Source of the DNA: Sphingomicrobium clamense
GTDB lineage: Bacteria > Pseudomonadota > Alphaproteobacteria > Sphingomonadales > Sphingomonadaceae
Direction: 5' to 3'
Length of the DNA stretch: 64,000 nt
NCBI RefSeq assembly: GCF_019264355.1
Contig: NZ_JAHVAH010000001.1
Location: 2,135,990-2,199,989 of the forward strand
Shown: positions 19,039 through 28,534 of the stretch, one piece after another
Position numbering within the stretch: the stretch's first letter is position 1
Layout of the letters: each line of letters begins with the position of its first letter
The notes under the pieces: generated by a model
Seen by the model: the letters and a program-made list of their open reading frames with translations, nothing else
Told to the model about the DNA's origin: nothing
Database searches by the model: none
Made by a program: the position numbers and the translations under genes

Positions 19039-19791
19039 ATGGCCGGTCATAGTAAATTCGCCAACATCAAACACCGCAAAGGCGCGCAGGACAAGAAGCG
19101 CTCGGCGCTCTTCTCCAAGCTCAGCCGCGAGATCACCGTCGCGGCCAAGATGGGCCTGCCCGATCCGGACATGAACCCGCGCCTGCGCCTGGCGGTCAAC
19201 ACCGCGCTAAAGCAGTCGATGCCCAAGGACAATATCAAGAAGGCGATCGACAAGGCCTCGGCCTCCGAAGGCGAAGATTACGAAGAAATCCGCTACGAGG
19301 GCTATGGCCCCAACGGCGTTGCGCTAATCATCGAAACGCTCAGCGACAACCGCAACCGCACCGCGACCAGCGTGCGCACCATCCTCTCGAAGAATGGCGG
19401 CAACTTGGGCTCGTCGGGCGCGGTCGCGCACAGTTTCGACCGCCTCGGGCTGATCGAATATAAGGCAGAGGGGCTCGACGAGGAAAAGGTCCTCGAAGCT
19501 GCGATGGAAGCGGGCGCGGACGACATACAGTCGGATGCCGACACGCACACCATCTGGACCGAGGCCGACCAGCTCCACGAAGTCGCCACCGCGCTCGAAA
19601 AGTCGCTCGGCGAACCCGACACGGCCAAACTCGCCTGGCGCCCCCAGATTGAGCAGGAAGTCGAAGGCAAGGACGCCGACACGCTCGTCAAGCTGATCGA
19701 TGCGCTTGAAGATGATGACGACGTTCAGACCGTGTGGGGCAACTACACCTTCTCCGACGCCGAATTGGAGCGGCTCGGCCAGGCCGAGTAG
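19039..19791 (+). CDS. yebC: YebC/PmpR-family protein (TACO1-like)
   Basis: 250 residues with the invariant N-terminus [20 protein letters not shown] and the central [20 protein letters not shown]. Family members were described as transcriptional regulators and more recently linked to translation of proline-rich stretches. It is first in the ruvCAB run, as in many bacteria. ATG 19039 has AGAGGA upstream and follows the candidate promoter. Confidence 0.95.
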   Translation: MAGHSKFANIKHRKGAQDKKRSALFSKLSREITVAAKMGLPDPDMNPRLRLAVNTALKQSMPKDNIKKAIDKASASEGEDYEEIRYEGYGPNGVALIIETLSDNRNRTATSVRTILSKNGGNLGSSGAVAHSFDRLGLIEYKAEGLDEEKVLEAAMEAGADDIQSDADTHTIWTEADQLHEVATALEKSLGEPDTAKLAWRPQIEQEVEGKDADTLVKLIDALEDDDDVQTVWGNYTFSDAELERLGQAE

Positions 19792-19793
19792 CC

Positions 19794-20276
19794 ATGCGCA
19801 TTCTCGGCCTCGATCCCGGGCTCGGCACGACCGGCTGGGGCCTGATCGAGGCCGAAGGCAACCGCCTGAAGCATCTCGCCAACGGACAGCTCAAGACTGA
19901 TGCGAAGGAAGCGCTCCCCAGGCGCCTTTCGCACCTCGCCTCCATGATCGATGCACTGGTCGCCGATCACGAGCCCGCCGCGGCCGCCGCCGAAGAAATT
20001 TTCGTCAACAAGAACCCGCAGTCGACGCTCAAGCTCGCGCAGGCACGCGGTGCGATCCTGCTGTCGGTCGCTCGCCACGGCATCGACGTCGGCGAATATG
20101 CACCGCGGCTGGTCAAGAAGGCAGTGGTCGGCACCGGCACCGCCGACAAGAAGCAAGTGCATGCCATGGTCTCGCGCCTGCTGCCGGGGGTGAAGATCGC
20201 CGGCCCCGACGCCTCCGACGCGCTCGCCGTCGCCATCACTCACGCCCACCACATGGCCAGCTCGCGCTTGCGCTAA
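19794..20276 (+). CDS. ruvC: Crossover junction endodeoxyribonuclease RuvC
   Basis: Cuts Holliday junctions with RuvAB. 160 residues from ATG 19794, three bases after the yebC stop. The catalytic acidic residues are visible: Asp7 in [12 protein letters not shown], Glu in [20 protein letters not shown], and the C-terminal [12 protein letters not shown] pair. RNase H-like fold, usual length. Confidence 0.96.
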   Translation: MRILGLDPGLGTTGWGLIEAEGNRLKHLANGQLKTDAKEALPRRLSHLASMIDALVADHEPAAAAAEEIFVNKNPQSTLKLAQARGAILLSVARHGIDVGEYAPRLVKKAVVGTGTADKKQVHAMVSRLLPGVKIAGPDASDALAVAITHAHHMASSRLR

Positions 20277-20302
20277 TCTCACTTCCGGCTAACCTGCCTC
20301 CC

Positions 20303-20899
20303 ATGATTGCGCGCCTTACCGGAAAGCTTCTCGAAACCACCGCCGACACCTGCGTCCTTGACGTTCAGGGGGTTGGCTATCTCGTCCATATTTCGGGCAA
20401 GGCGATCCAGATGCTCGGGCCGGTCGGCGGCCACGTCGCGCTGATGACCGAACTTCAGGTACGCGAAGATGCTATGACGCTTTACGGCTTTGCCAATGCG
20501 GCCGAACGCGACGCTTTCCGCGCGCTCACTGGCGTGCAGGGCGTCGGCGGCCGCGTCGCGCTCGCCATCCTCACCGTCATGAGCCCCGACGAACTCGCCG
20601 CCGCCGTTTCGACCGGCGACCAGGCGCGCGTCGCGCAGGCCAACGGCGTCGGGCCCAAACTTGCCAGCCGTATCGTCAACGAATTGGCCGGCAAACTCGG
20701 TGACCCCGCCGTGGCCGCTGCCGGTGGTGCCAACGCGCCCAAGGGCAGCCTCGCCGCCGACGCGGTCGCCGCGCTGACCGGCCTCGGCTTCAAGCCCGCG
20801 CCCGCGCAAAAGGCCGTCGCCGAAGCCCAGCGCGAGCTGGAGGACGATGCCAGCCTCGACGCCCTCGTCCGTGCAGCACTCAAGAAGGTCGGAAAATGA
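20303..20899 (+). CDS. ruvA: Holliday junction DNA helicase subunit RuvA
   Basis: Binds the four-way junction as a tetramer and loads RuvB. 198 residues in three domains: the N-terminal OB fold ([20 protein letters not shown]), the tandem helix-hairpin-helix part ([19 protein letters not shown] and [20 protein letters not shown]), and the C-terminal RuvB-contact domain ([20 protein letters not shown]). The stop overlaps the next gene by ATGA. Confidence 0.96.
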   Translation: MIARLTGKLLETTADTCVLDVQGVGYLVHISGKAIQMLGPVGGHVALMTELQVREDAMTLYGFANAAERDAFRALTGVQGVGGRVALAILTVMSPDELAAAVSTGDQARVAQANGVGPKLASRIVNELAGKLGDPAVAAAGGANAPKGSLAADAVAALTGLGFKPAPAQKAVAEAQRELEDDASLDALVRAALKKVGK

Positions 20900-21336
20900 G
20901 CCGCAAGAAACGCCCCGTCCCGCCCAAGCCGCAGCATCCGCGCCACTGGATGGACTTCGTACGCTGGGGCATCGCGGTCGAAGTGCTCGTGTTGGCCAGC
21001 CTTACCGTCTACCTCTCGCTCCAGAATCCCGATCCCTTCACCGCGAGCGATCTCATGGCGCTGTTGATCATGCTGCTGTGGGTCATCGCGCCCGGCATGA
21101 TCGCCTATTACGCCGCGCGCCCCCGCAAAAACCTCGTCCCGCGACTGACCTGGGGTCTCACGGGGTTCATCGGCAATGCCTGGATGATCTGGGCGCTGCT
21201 CGACGTGGCCGAGGGCGAGGGCGGATCGACCGCTGTGCTCGGGCTCGTCGTGCTGCCCTTCTACGTCTTGCTCGCAATGCTGCTCGCGCAGGTCGTGCCG
21301 GTCATCCTCAACATGATTCGCCGTCACAAACTTTAA
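20896..21336 (+). CDS. Four-helix membrane protein of unknown function
   Basis: 146 residues. A basic, proline-rich N-terminus ([17 protein letters not shown]) is followed by four hydrophobic segments ([39 protein letters not shown], the [20 protein letters not shown] segment, and [20 protein letters not shown]). It overlaps ruvA by ATGA and so is co-translated, though no link to recombination is known to me. Confidence 0.72.
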   Translation: MSRKKRPVPPKPQHPRHWMDFVRWGIAVEVLVLASLTVYLSLQNPDPFTASDLMALLIMLLWVIAPGMIAYYAARPRKNLVPRLTWGLTGFIGNAWMIWALLDVAEGEGGSTAVLGLVVLPFYVLLAMLLAQVVPVILNMIRRHKL

Positions 21337-21423
21337 GCGATTTTCCTACTGCAGCACGCGGGCGAACCCGCTAGTCTGACCGCACGGCCGCACTCGGGCG
21401 TCGCCGCGTGGGAGTTTCATCTG

Positions 21424-21984
21424 ATGATCGCCTTGCTGACATTTCTTGCCGCAACGGCATCGCCACCGCCCGTCGACCGCACCATGGACTTGCCCATGGA
21501 GCGGCCCGAATCAGCGTCTGCGCTTGGCCATTTCGGAACGGTGACCGTCCACGCACGCATCGGCGCGAATGGCGAATTGGATGATCTCGTCATCGCCAGC
21601 CCTAGCGGCTCGGACCTGCTCGATGCAGATGCGATTGCGATGCTGTCTAACAAGACGATCCGTGGCAGTGCGGAGGGCAACCTCGTCGCCATCGCGATCG
21701 GTTATTTGCCGTTCAACCCCGACAATATCCCGAGCTATACCTGTCGGCAGGCGGGACTCGCCCTGGGCTGGTGGCAGTCGCTTTCTAGCGAGAACGAAGC
21801 GACCAACAGCAGCATCTACCACATGCTCAGCGGCCTCCTGCTACTTGCTACCATGGACAAGGGCAGCAGCGCCGACGTCGCCGCGCGCTATAAGGCGTTC
21901 CGCGCCAATTTCGGCACCGCGCTCGAACGCTGTGCCGACCGGCCGGACGACAGTTTCCTCGCAACGGCGGTAAAATCCGACTGA
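21424..21984 (+). CDS. Exported protein with TonB C-terminal-like domain
   Basis: 186 residues with a short signal-like N-terminus ([16 protein letters not shown]). Residues 35-95 match the TonB_C pattern: [20 protein letters not shown], then [16 protein letters not shown] and a closing strand [14 protein letters not shown]. There is no TonB membrane anchor with a long proline linker, so it is a stand-alone domain protein rather than a classical TonB. The C-terminal 90 residues are helical with two Cys ([15 protein letters not shown]). Its stop overlaps the ruvB ATG by one base, so it sits inside the ruv run. Confidence 0.7.
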   Translation: MIALLTFLAATASPPPVDRTMDLPMERPESASALGHFGTVTVHARIGANGELDDLVIASPSGSDLLDADAIAMLSNKTIRGSAEGNLVAIAIGYLPFNPDNIPSYTCRQAGLALGWWQSLSSENEATNSSIYHMLSGLLLLATMDKGSSADVAARYKAFRANFGTALERCADRPDDSFLATAVKSD

Positions 21985-23018
21985 TGGCCACCGATCCCGA
22001 CCGCCTTTCGACGCCCGAGCGCCGTAGCGAAGATGCCGACGCCGCGCTGCGTCCCAAGACACTGGGCGAGTTTATCGGTCAGAAGGGCGCGCGCGAAAAC
22101 TTGCGCGTCTTCATCGACGCCGCCAAGGGGCGCGAGGAAGCACTCGACCATGTCCTTCTGTTCGGCCCACCGGGGCTCGGCAAGACCACGCTCGCCGGCA
22201 TTGTCGCGCGTGAAATGGGCGTCGGCTTTCGCGCCACGTCCGGCCCGGTCATCGCCAAGTCGGGCGACCTTGCCGCGCTGCTGACGAATCTCGAGGAAGG
22301 CGACGTCCTCTTCATCGACGAGATTCACCGGTTGAACCCCGCGGTCGAGGAAGTCCTCTATCCCGCGATGGAAGACCGCGCACTCGACATCATGATTGGC
22401 GAGGGGCCGTCTGCCCGCTCGGTCCGGATCGACCTGCCCCAGTTCACGCTGGTCGGCGCGACCACGCGCCAGGGGCTGCTCACCACCCCGCTGCGCGACC
22501 GCTTCGGCATTCCCGTGCGGCTCAATTTCTATACAGAGGACGAGCTGCTCCAGGTCGTCACCCGCGCCGCTGCCCTGCTCGACGCGCCGGTCGCCGAGGA
22601 TGGCGCCCGCGAGATCGCCCGCCGCAGCCGCGGGACGCCGCGCATCGCCGGGCGCCTGCTGCGCCGCGTCCGCGACTTCGCCCAATCCGACGGCGAGGCG
22701 AGCATCGACCGCAAATGCGCCGACAAGGCGCTCAAGCGGCTCGAAATCGACGAACTCGGCCTCGACGCGATGGACCGCCGCTACCTCACCATGATCGCCG
22801 ACCATTTCGGTGGTGGCCCGGTGGGCATCGAAACCCTCGCCGCTGGCCTCTCCGAACCGCGCGACACAATCGAGGACGTGATCGAACCCTATCTCATTCA
22901 GCTTGGCCTCATCGCGCGCACGGCAAGAGGGCGCGTGCTGGGCGGCAAGGGTTGGAAACATCTCGGCCTCACCCCGCCCAGGCAAGCACAGGACGGATTG
23001 TTCGACGGGGAAAAGTGA
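21984..23018 (+). CDS. ruvB: Holliday junction branch-migration ATPase RuvB
   Basis: AAA+ motor that drives branch migration with RuvA. 344 residues, usual length. Walker [10 protein letters not shown] at 61-69, Walker B with [15 protein letters not shown], the sensor region [20 protein letters not shown] with the arginine finger, and the C-terminal winged helix ([20 protein letters not shown]). It starts on the last base of the preceding stop and ends on the first base of the next start. Confidence 0.97.
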   Translation: MATDPDRLSTPERRSEDADAALRPKTLGEFIGQKGARENLRVFIDAAKGREEALDHVLLFGPPGLGKTTLAGIVAREMGVGFRATSGPVIAKSGDLAALLTNLEEGDVLFIDEIHRLNPAVEEVLYPAMEDRALDIMIGEGPSARSVRIDLPQFTLVGATTRQGLLTTPLRDRFGIPVRLNFYTEDELLQVVTRAAALLDAPVAEDGAREIARRSRGTPRIAGRLLRRVRDFAQSDGEASIDRKCADKALKRLEIDELGLDAMDRRYLTMIADHFGGGPVGIETLAAGLSEPRDTIEDVIEPYLIQLGLIARTARGRVLGGKGWKHLGLTPPRQAQDGLFDGEK

Positions 23019-24181
23019 TGCGTAAGGCGATTTTTGGATTGCTGGCAGCGGTGGCGGCCACGCCCGCTTCTGCGCAGACCGCGCCCCCCGCACCCGATTA
23101 CTCCAATCCCGACCACTGGATCTGCCTGCCCGGTCGCGCCGACCTGTGCGGACGCGGGATCGAGATCACGCCGCTCACCCCCGACGGCTGGGGTCGGACC
23201 GGCATCACCCGTCCCGCCGCCGCACCGCCGATTGACTGCTTTTACGTCTATCCGACCATCAGCAGCGATCCCGGCATGAATGCCGACCTCACGCCCTCCT
23301 CGCGTGAGGAATATTACGTCACCCAATACCAGTTCACGCGCTTTCCCGAGGTCTGCCGCCCCTTCGTTCCCGTCTATCGCCAGATGACCATGTCCTCGAT
23401 CGCCATTGCCGCGACCGGCGGCGACGTGCTGCCCGCTGGCATGCTCGCCTATGGCGATGTCGCCGACGCGTTCGACTATTATCTCGAACATCATAACCAG
23501 GGCCGCCCCTTCGTGCTCGTCGGGCACAGCCAGGGCGCGATCATGCTCGACGAGCTGATCGCCAACAAGCTCGACCAGAGCCCCGCGCGCGACCGGCTGG
23601 TGCGCGCCTATCTCGCCGGTTGGAATATCGGCCGCGCACCGGGCAGCGACCGTCCCGCGCGCTATTCCAACATTTCGCTGTGCCGGACCGAGGACGACAT
23701 TGGATGCGTGGTGACCTGGTCGACCTATGCCGAGGGGCGCATTCCTCCCGCCGGCGCGCAGTTCGGCCGCGCGCCCGAGGGCATGGCCAATAGCTGCGTT
23801 CATCCCGGCGACCCGGGCGCCAAGGGCTGGGCGCCGCTCGACGGCTTTTTCTATGCCCGCTCCAGCTACCCCACGCCGGGCGGCCCTGTGCGCTGGTCGT
23901 CGGCCGGCGCGCCCCCCAGCGCCTACATTTCGGGACAGGACTTCCTGCTCGCGCGTTGCCGCGAGGACGGCAATGCCGCCTGGCTCGAGGTGCGCCTGCC
24001 CCGCGGCCCCGGCGACAAGCGCACCTCGCGCATCGGCGGCGAAGTCGGCCAGTTCGGCATCTTCCTCCCGGGCTGGGGCAAGCATCTCTACGACATCTCG
24101 ATCGCCCACGGCTCGATCGTCTCCGACCTCGCGCGGCTGGGCAGTCGAGCGGATATTTCTTTCGGCTCGTCGTCGGACTGA
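23018..24181 (+). CDS. DUF3089-family secreted alpha/beta hydrolase
   Basis: 387 residues from ATG 23018. The signal peptide ends at ATPASAQT (about residue 20). Conserved DUF3089 features: DCFYVYPTISSDPGMNAD near residue 75 and the nucleophile elbow VGHSQGAIML with Ser171. Six or more Cys in the mature part suggest disulphides in the periplasm or outside. A lipase/esterase-like role is inferred from fold only. It is joined to ruvB by a TGATG overlap. Confidence 0.85.
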   Translation: MRKAIFGLLAAVAATPASAQTAPPAPDYSNPDHWICLPGRADLCGRGIEITPLTPDGWGRTGITRPAAAPPIDCFYVYPTISSDPGMNADLTPSSREEYYVTQYQFTRFPEVCRPFVPVYRQMTMSSIAIAATGGDVLPAGMLAYGDVADAFDYYLEHHNQGRPFVLVGHSQGAIMLDELIANKLDQSPARDRLVRAYLAGWNIGRAPGSDRPARYSNISLCRTEDDIGCVVTWSTYAEGRIPPAGAQFGRAPEGMANSCVHPGDPGAKGWAPLDGFFYARSSYPTPGGPVRWSSAGAPPSAYISGQDFLLARCREDGNAAWLEVRLPRGPGDKRTSRIGGEVGQFGIFLPGWGKHLYDISIAHGSIVSDLARLGSRADISFGSSSD

Positions 24182-24227
24182 CGTCCCCTCTTCCCCCGCG
24201 ATTCGCACGCCGCTAGGACGGCAGACG

Positions 24228-24680
24228 ATGAGCGACAGCAAATTGCGGGCAGCGCGCGGGCGCTTCGAGGGGCGGGAACATTTCTTCCCGGTCACGGTCT
24301 ATTTCGAAGACACCGACCTTTCCCAAATCGTCTATCATGCCAACTACTTGCGCTATTTCGAGCGCGCCCGCTCCGACATGCTGCGCGCCTGCGGGATCGA
24401 CCAGCGCGCGGCAATCGACGCGGGCGAAGGCGCCTATGCGGTGACCCATATGGACATACACTGGAAGGCACCTGCCAAGCTCGACGACGAACTCACCGTG
24501 ATCTCGACCGTCGAAAATGTCCGCGCCGCCAGCTGTTTCATTCATCAGCGAGTCATGAGAGGCGACGAATTATTGGCGCACGCGGAAGTCACCGCGGCGC
24601 TGTTGACGCCAGAGGGTCGGCCGCGCCGCCAGCCGCCCGAATGGATCGAGAAATTCAAGGCGGTGAGCGAAGGGGTATGA
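24228..24680 (+). CDS. ybgC: Acyl-CoA thioesterase YbgC of the Tol-Pal cluster
   Basis: 150-residue hotdog-fold thioesterase. The catalytic segment VYFEDTDLSQIVYHANYLRY carries the family Asp and the following Tyr/His pattern. It is located directly before tolQ, as in most proteobacteria, and its TGA stop overlaps the tolQ ATG. The substrate is probably a short acyl-CoA or an acyl carrier protein in phospholipid metabolism (family knowledge). Confidence 0.94.
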   Translation: MSDSKLRAARGRFEGREHFFPVTVYFEDTDLSQIVYHANYLRYFERARSDMLRACGIDQRAAIDAGEGAYAVTHMDIHWKAPAKLDDELTVISTVENVRAASCFIHQRVMRGDELLAHAEVTAALLTPEGRPRRQPPEWIEKFKAVSEGV

Positions 24681-25363
24681 TGCCGGAAGTGACCACAACG
24701 GGCGACTTGATGAGCCCGCTCCATCTGTTCCTGCAGGCCGATCTCGTGGTGAAGCTCGTCATGGTCGGGCTGCTCCTCGCCTCGGTCTGGACTTGGGGCA
24801 TCATCTTCACCCACAGCGCGCGGCTGCGCAGCGTGGGCAAGCGCACCCGCGAATTCATCGACGACTTCTGGCGCGCCGACGACATCGCCGCCTTCCTCGA
24901 GCGGCGCGGCGGCGACAAGCTGCCCCCTGCGCTGATCGTGCGCGCCGGGCTCGACGAATATCGTCGCCCGCGCGCCACCGGCTACGACAAGGCAGGCCTG
25001 CGCGAACGCATCTCCATCTCGACCGACGCCGCCATCGCCGGCTCGCTCGACCGCCTGTCCGACCGGCTCAACATCCTCGCCACCGTGGGCAGCGTCGCGC
25101 CCTTCGTCGGCCTGTTCGGCACAGTGTGGGGTATCATGCGCAGCTTCACCGCCATCGCGGGCGCCAACAACACCTCGCTCGCGGTCGTCGCGCCGGGCAT
25201 TGCCGAAGCGCTGTTCGCCACCGCCATCGGCCTGTTCGCCGCGATCCCCGCCGTCATCGCCTATAACCGCCTTACCCACCGCCTCGATCTTTACGAAGCC
25301 CAGCTCGGCCGCTTCGCCGACCGCTTCCAGGCGAGCCTCGCGCGCGAGATGGAGAAGGGCTGA
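24677..25363 (+). CDS. tolQ: Tol-Pal system proton channel subunit TolQ
   Basis: 228 residues with three membrane helices: VVKLVMVGLLLASVWTWGII near residue 25, and a pair around IATVGSVAPFVGLFGTVWGI in the form ILATVGSVAPFVGLFG and VVAPGIAEALFATAIGLFAA. The MotA/TolQ/ExbB domain is clear. ATG 24677 overlaps the ybgC stop; ATG 24680 is the alternative. Forms the proton-driven motor with TolR that powers TolA. Confidence 0.95.
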   Translation: MMPEVTTTGDLMSPLHLFLQADLVVKLVMVGLLLASVWTWGIIFTHSARLRSVGKRTREFIDDFWRADDIAAFLERRGGDKLPPALIVRAGLDEYRRPRATGYDKAGLRERISISTDAAIAGSLDRLSDRLNILATVGSVAPFVGLFGTVWGIMRSFTAIAGANNTSLAVVAPGIAEALFATAIGLFAAIPAVIAYNRLTHRLDLYEAQLGRFADRFQASLAREMEKG

Positions 25364-25815
25364 TGGGCATGGGCGCCGCCGCTCACAGCCATCTCCAGCG
25401 TGGCCGCCGAAAGCGCCGCGCGCCGATGAGCGAGATCAACGTCACCCCACTGGTCGACGTGATGCTCGTCCTGCTCATCATTTTCATGGTCACCGCCCCG
25501 CTGCTCGTCGCAGGGGTCGCAGTCGACCTGCCCGAGAGCCGCGCCGAGACGCTCGACCAGAATATGGAACCGGTGCAGCTGTCCATCGACGCCGCCGGCA
25601 ACGTCTCGATCGGCGATGAGCCGGTCGCTCTGTCGGATCTCCCCGCGCGGCTCGAGGAGATCGCGGCGCAGCCTGCCCCGCCCGAGGGCCGCCGCATCTA
25701 CCTGCGCGCCGACCGCAGCCTCGACTATGGCGCGGTGATGGGCGTGATGGGCGAGCTCAACCGTGCGGGCCTCAACCGCGTTGCCCTGGTCAGCGTCGGA
25801 GAGGGCCAACGGTGA
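25363..25815 (+). CDS. tolR: Tol-Pal system protein TolR
   Basis: 150 residues of the ExbD/TolR family: short basic cytoplasmic N-terminus, then MSEINVTPLVDVMLVLLIIF with the conserved membrane Asp that carries protons, and a periplasmic domain ending in the GVMGELNRAGLNRVALVS motif. One-base overlap with tolQ (TGATG) and four-base overlap with tolA. Confidence 0.95.
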   Translation: MGMGAAAHSHLQRGRRKRRAPMSEINVTPLVDVMLVLLIIFMVTAPLLVAGVAVDLPESRAETLDQNMEPVQLSIDAAGNVSIGDEPVALSDLPARLEEIAAQPAPPEGRRIYLRADRSLDYGAVMGVMGELNRAGLNRVALVSVGEGQR

Positions 25816-26591
25816 ACCTCGCCGCCTCCGAATGGCGCGGCACGTCAGCGTCCGTCGCCTTCCACGTGGCGCTGGTCGCGGCGCTCTCGCTGAGCCTTGC
25901 CAGCCACGCACTGCCGCCCGAGCCGCCCGCCATCGCCGTCGAATTTGTCGACGATGTCGGGCTGGAATCGGTGGCCGCGGTTCAAGAGAGCGCGCTCGCC
26001 ACGCAGGCGACGACCACCGAGCCGGAGATCGCGCCCGAGCCCGAGCCCGATCTTGCGCCGCCTCCCCCGGACGCCACGCCGAACCCGCCCGCGGCGTCCG
26101 AGGCCACCGAGCCTGCACCTCCGCGCACCGAGCGTCCGACGCCACGCCGCAATCCGCGCCCGACCGGCCGCCTCGACGATCTCGAGATTGACGGGCGCGA
26201 CCGCGGCAACACCTCGCGCCAGGCCGGCGCCGAGAGCGGAGAGGCCGCGGCGCCCGTCATCGACGCCGCCGCCATGGCCTCGATCCAGCAGGCGATCCGC
26301 CGCCAGGTTCAGCCTTGCGCCGACCTCCAGCAGAATCCGGGTCCCGGCGCCAACCAGATCCGCGTCACGCTCAACCTCAAGCTCGCGCGTGACGGCCGCC
26401 TGATCAGCCGCCCGCGCGTCGTGCGCACCGCCGGCGTCACGCCCGACAACGCGCGCTACGAAGACCGCGTGCGCGACCTCGCCATCGCCACCTATGTCGG
26501 CTGCGCCCCCTTGCGCGGCCTGCCGCCCGAGCTTTACCAGACCGCAGCCGGCGGCTGGTCGAACATCAACATGACCTATCGCTTGCCTTAA
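25812..26591 (+). CDS. tolA: Tol-Pal system protein TolA
   Basis: 259 residues, starting with GTG within the tolR stop (GTGA). One membrane helix (VAFHVALVAALSLSLASHAL) is followed by a proline- and alanine-rich linker of about 110 residues with repeated EPEPD and PPPP stretches. A small C-terminal domain of about 100 residues begins near AAMASIQQAIRRQVQPCADL. Shorter than the enterobacterial protein (about 420), as is usual in alphaproteobacteria. Links the inner-membrane motor to Pal and TolB. Called from position, layout and C-terminal domain. Confidence 0.9.
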   Translation: MNLAASEWRGTSASVAFHVALVAALSLSLASHALPPEPPAIAVEFVDDVGLESVAAVQESALATQATTTEPEIAPEPEPDLAPPPPDATPNPPAASEATEPAPPRTERPTPRRNPRPTGRLDDLEIDGRDRGNTSRQAGAESGEAAAPVIDAAAMASIQQAIRRQVQPCADLQQNPGPGANQIRVTLNLKLARDGRLISRPRVVRTAGVTPDNARYEDRVRDLAIATYVGCAPLRGLPPELYQTAAGGWSNINMTYRLP

Positions 26592-26605
26592 GAGGAGCGC
26601 CCACC

Positions 26606-27937
26606 ATGCCCAAGATCATTGCTTTCCTCTTCGCCATCCTTGCGCTGCCCGCCGCGGCGATCGCGCAGGATCCGCCGCCGCTCGAGGTCGACGTTATCGG
26701 CGGTCGCGACGGCCCCACCCCCGTCGCCGTCCCCGCCATGCCGACCCAGCGCGTCGCGCAGACCAGCGCGGGCAACACGCTCGCGCTTGGCCGCAACGTT
26801 GCCGACGTCATCGCCTCCGATTTGCGCCGCACGGGCGCGGTTACCCCGCTCGGCCCCGTGGGTATTCGCGGTCTCGATTTCGGCGAAGTGCGCGCGCCTG
26901 CCTATGACGAATGGCGCGATCTCGGCGCCTCGGCGCTCGTTTCGGGCAGCGTCGATGTCGACGGATCGGGCCGCCTCGTCGTCGCCTGCTATTTGTTCGA
27001 CACGATCACCCGCCGCGAACTGATTCGCCAGGGGTTTGCCGTACAGCCCGACGATTGGCGCCGCGCCGCGCACAAGTGCGCCGACGTCATCTACACCCGC
27101 CTGACCGGCGAGGGCGCCTATCTCGACACGCGCATCGTCTATGTCGCGGAAACCGGGCCCAAGAACGCCCGCATCAAGCGCATCGCGATCATGGACAGCG
27201 ACGGCTCCAACCATCGCTACCTCACCGAAGGCGCCGAAACCGTCCTCACCCCGCGCTTCTCGCCCGACGGCAGCCAGCTCGTTTACATGAGCTACAAGGG
27301 CCGTCGCCCGCGGGTCTACAAGCTCGACCTCGCCTCGGGACGCAGCGAGTTGCTGGTGCCCGGCACCGCCTTCACCTTCGCCCCGCGTTATTCACCCGAC
27401 GGCCGCAACATCGTTTTCTCGATGGGCACGTTCGGCAATAGCGACATCTACGTCGTCCCGGCCTCGGGAGGCACGCCGCGCCGCCTGACCGATGCGCCGG
27501 GGGTCGACACCTCGCCCAGCTTCTCGCCCGACGGGCGCCGCATCGTGTTCGAGAGCGATCGCTCCGGCTCGCAGCAGCTCTACGTCATGAACGCGGACGG
27601 CTCGGGCCAGCGCCGCATCAGCTTCGGCGGCGGGCAATTCGCCTCGCCCGTCTGGAGCCCGCGCGGCGACCTCATCGCCTTCACCCGGATCGGTGGCGGC
27701 CAGTTCCGCATCGGCGTCATGTCGCCCTCGGGCCAGGGCATGCGCCTGCTTACTTCGGCCTGGCAGGACGAGGGGCCCAGCTGGGCGCCCAATGGCCAGT
27801 TCGTCATGTTCCATCGCACGTCGCAAGGTAGCGGCGATGCCACGCTTTACGCGGTCCCCGTTGCGGGCGGACGACCGCAGCGTATGCCGACCCCGCTGGG
27901 TGGATCCGATCCCAGCTGGTCGCCGTTACAGAACTAA
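26606..27937 (+). CDS. tolB: Tol-Pal system periplasmic protein TolB
   Basis: 443 residues. The signal peptide MPKIIAFLFAILALPAAAIA is followed by the N-terminal alpha/beta domain and a beta propeller. The propeller repeats are visible as TPRFSPDGSQLVYMSYKGRR, APRYSPDGRNIVFSMGTFGN, SPSFSPDGRRIVFESDRSGS and so on. AGAGGAG precedes ATG 26606. Binds Pal and TolA in the periplasm. Confidence 0.96.
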   Translation: MPKIIAFLFAILALPAAAIAQDPPPLEVDVIGGRDGPTPVAVPAMPTQRVAQTSAGNTLALGRNVADVIASDLRRTGAVTPLGPVGIRGLDFGEVRAPAYDEWRDLGASALVSGSVDVDGSGRLVVACYLFDTITRRELIRQGFAVQPDDWRRAAHKCADVIYTRLTGEGAYLDTRIVYVAETGPKNARIKRIAIMDSDGSNHRYLTEGAETVLTPRFSPDGSQLVYMSYKGRRPRVYKLDLASGRSELLVPGTAFTFAPRYSPDGRNIVFSMGTFGNSDIYVVPASGGTPRRLTDAPGVDTSPSFSPDGRRIVFESDRSGSQQLYVMNADGSGQRRISFGGGQFASPVWSPRGDLIAFTRIGGGQFRIGVMSPSGQGMRLLTSAWQDEGPSWAPNGQFVMFHRTSQGSGDATLYAVPVAGGRPQRMPTPLGGSDPSWSPLQN

Positions 27938-27968
27938 CCCCCGCCTGATTTTGCCAAGGAGAATGAAT

Positions 27969-28490
27969 ATGCGTCGTCACAACATCGCCCTCATCGGCGT
28001 CGCTGCCATCGCCATTGCCGGCTGTTCCAAGAAGGACGAGGCGGTCGAGAGCGCACCTGCCGCGCCCACGTACGAAGAAGTCGACACCACCACCGACGTG
28101 AACGACGATATCGACTTGGTGGAGCTGCCCGGTGCGCAGGCCGACCTGATCGCCGCTGCGGGCTCGGACACGGTCTATTTCGCGACCGACGAGCATCTGC
28201 TCGACGATGCCGCCAAGGCTACGCTCGCCGCGCAGGCGCGCTGGTTGCTTTCCAACCGCTCGGTCAATGCCTCGATCGAAGGTCATGCCGACGAACGCGG
28301 CACGCGCGAATATAACCTCGCGCTGGGCGAACGCCGCGCCAATGCCGCGCGCGATTATTTGGTGTCGCAGGGTGTGCCGATGACTCGCCTGACTACGGTT
28401 AGCTGGGGCAAGGAACGCCCTGTCGCCATCGGCTCGAACGAAACCGCCTGGGCGCAAAACCGTCGCGCCGTCACGGTCGTCGTTCAGTAA
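27969..28490 (+). CDS. pal: Peptidoglycan-associated lipoprotein Pal
   Basis: 173-residue outer-membrane lipoprotein with lipobox IAIAGC and a C-terminal OmpA domain (NASIEGHADERGTREYNLAL, then GERRANAARDYLVSQGV). The start is decided by AAGGAG at 27956-27961. It lies 7 bases before ATG 27969, whereas the in-frame ATG 27963 would leave a single base of spacing. Last gene of the Tol-Pal group; a terminator follows. Confidence 0.95.
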   Translation: MRRHNIALIGVAAIAIAGCSKKDEAVESAPAAPTYEEVDTTTDVNDDIDLVELPGAQADLIAAAGSDTVYFATDEHLLDDAAKATLAAQARWLLSNRSVNASIEGHADERGTREYNLALGERRANAARDYLVSQGVPMTRLTTVSWGKERPVAIGSNETAWAQNRRAVTVVVQ

Positions 28491-28497
28491 TCATTGC

Positions 28498-28521
28498 TGG
28501 GGGCGTCTTCGGGCGCCCCCA
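28498..28521 (+). terminator. Hairpin terminator after pal
   Basis: A 10-bp stem (TGGGGGCGTC / GGCGCCCCCA, with one G-T pair) closes on a TTCG tetraloop, 7 bases after the pal stop. What follows is CTTCTCC rather than a pure T run, so termination strength is uncertain. It lies between the convergent pal and 28535-28837 genes. Confidence 0.65.
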
Positions 28522-28534
28522 CTTCTCCGTACTG

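Noticed and set aside
22715..23017. Extension of the DUF3089 gene upstream into ruvB
   Set aside because: The upstream part is a shadow frame of ruvB. The ATG at 23018 begins a proper signal peptide and overlaps the ruvB stop in the usual coupled manner.
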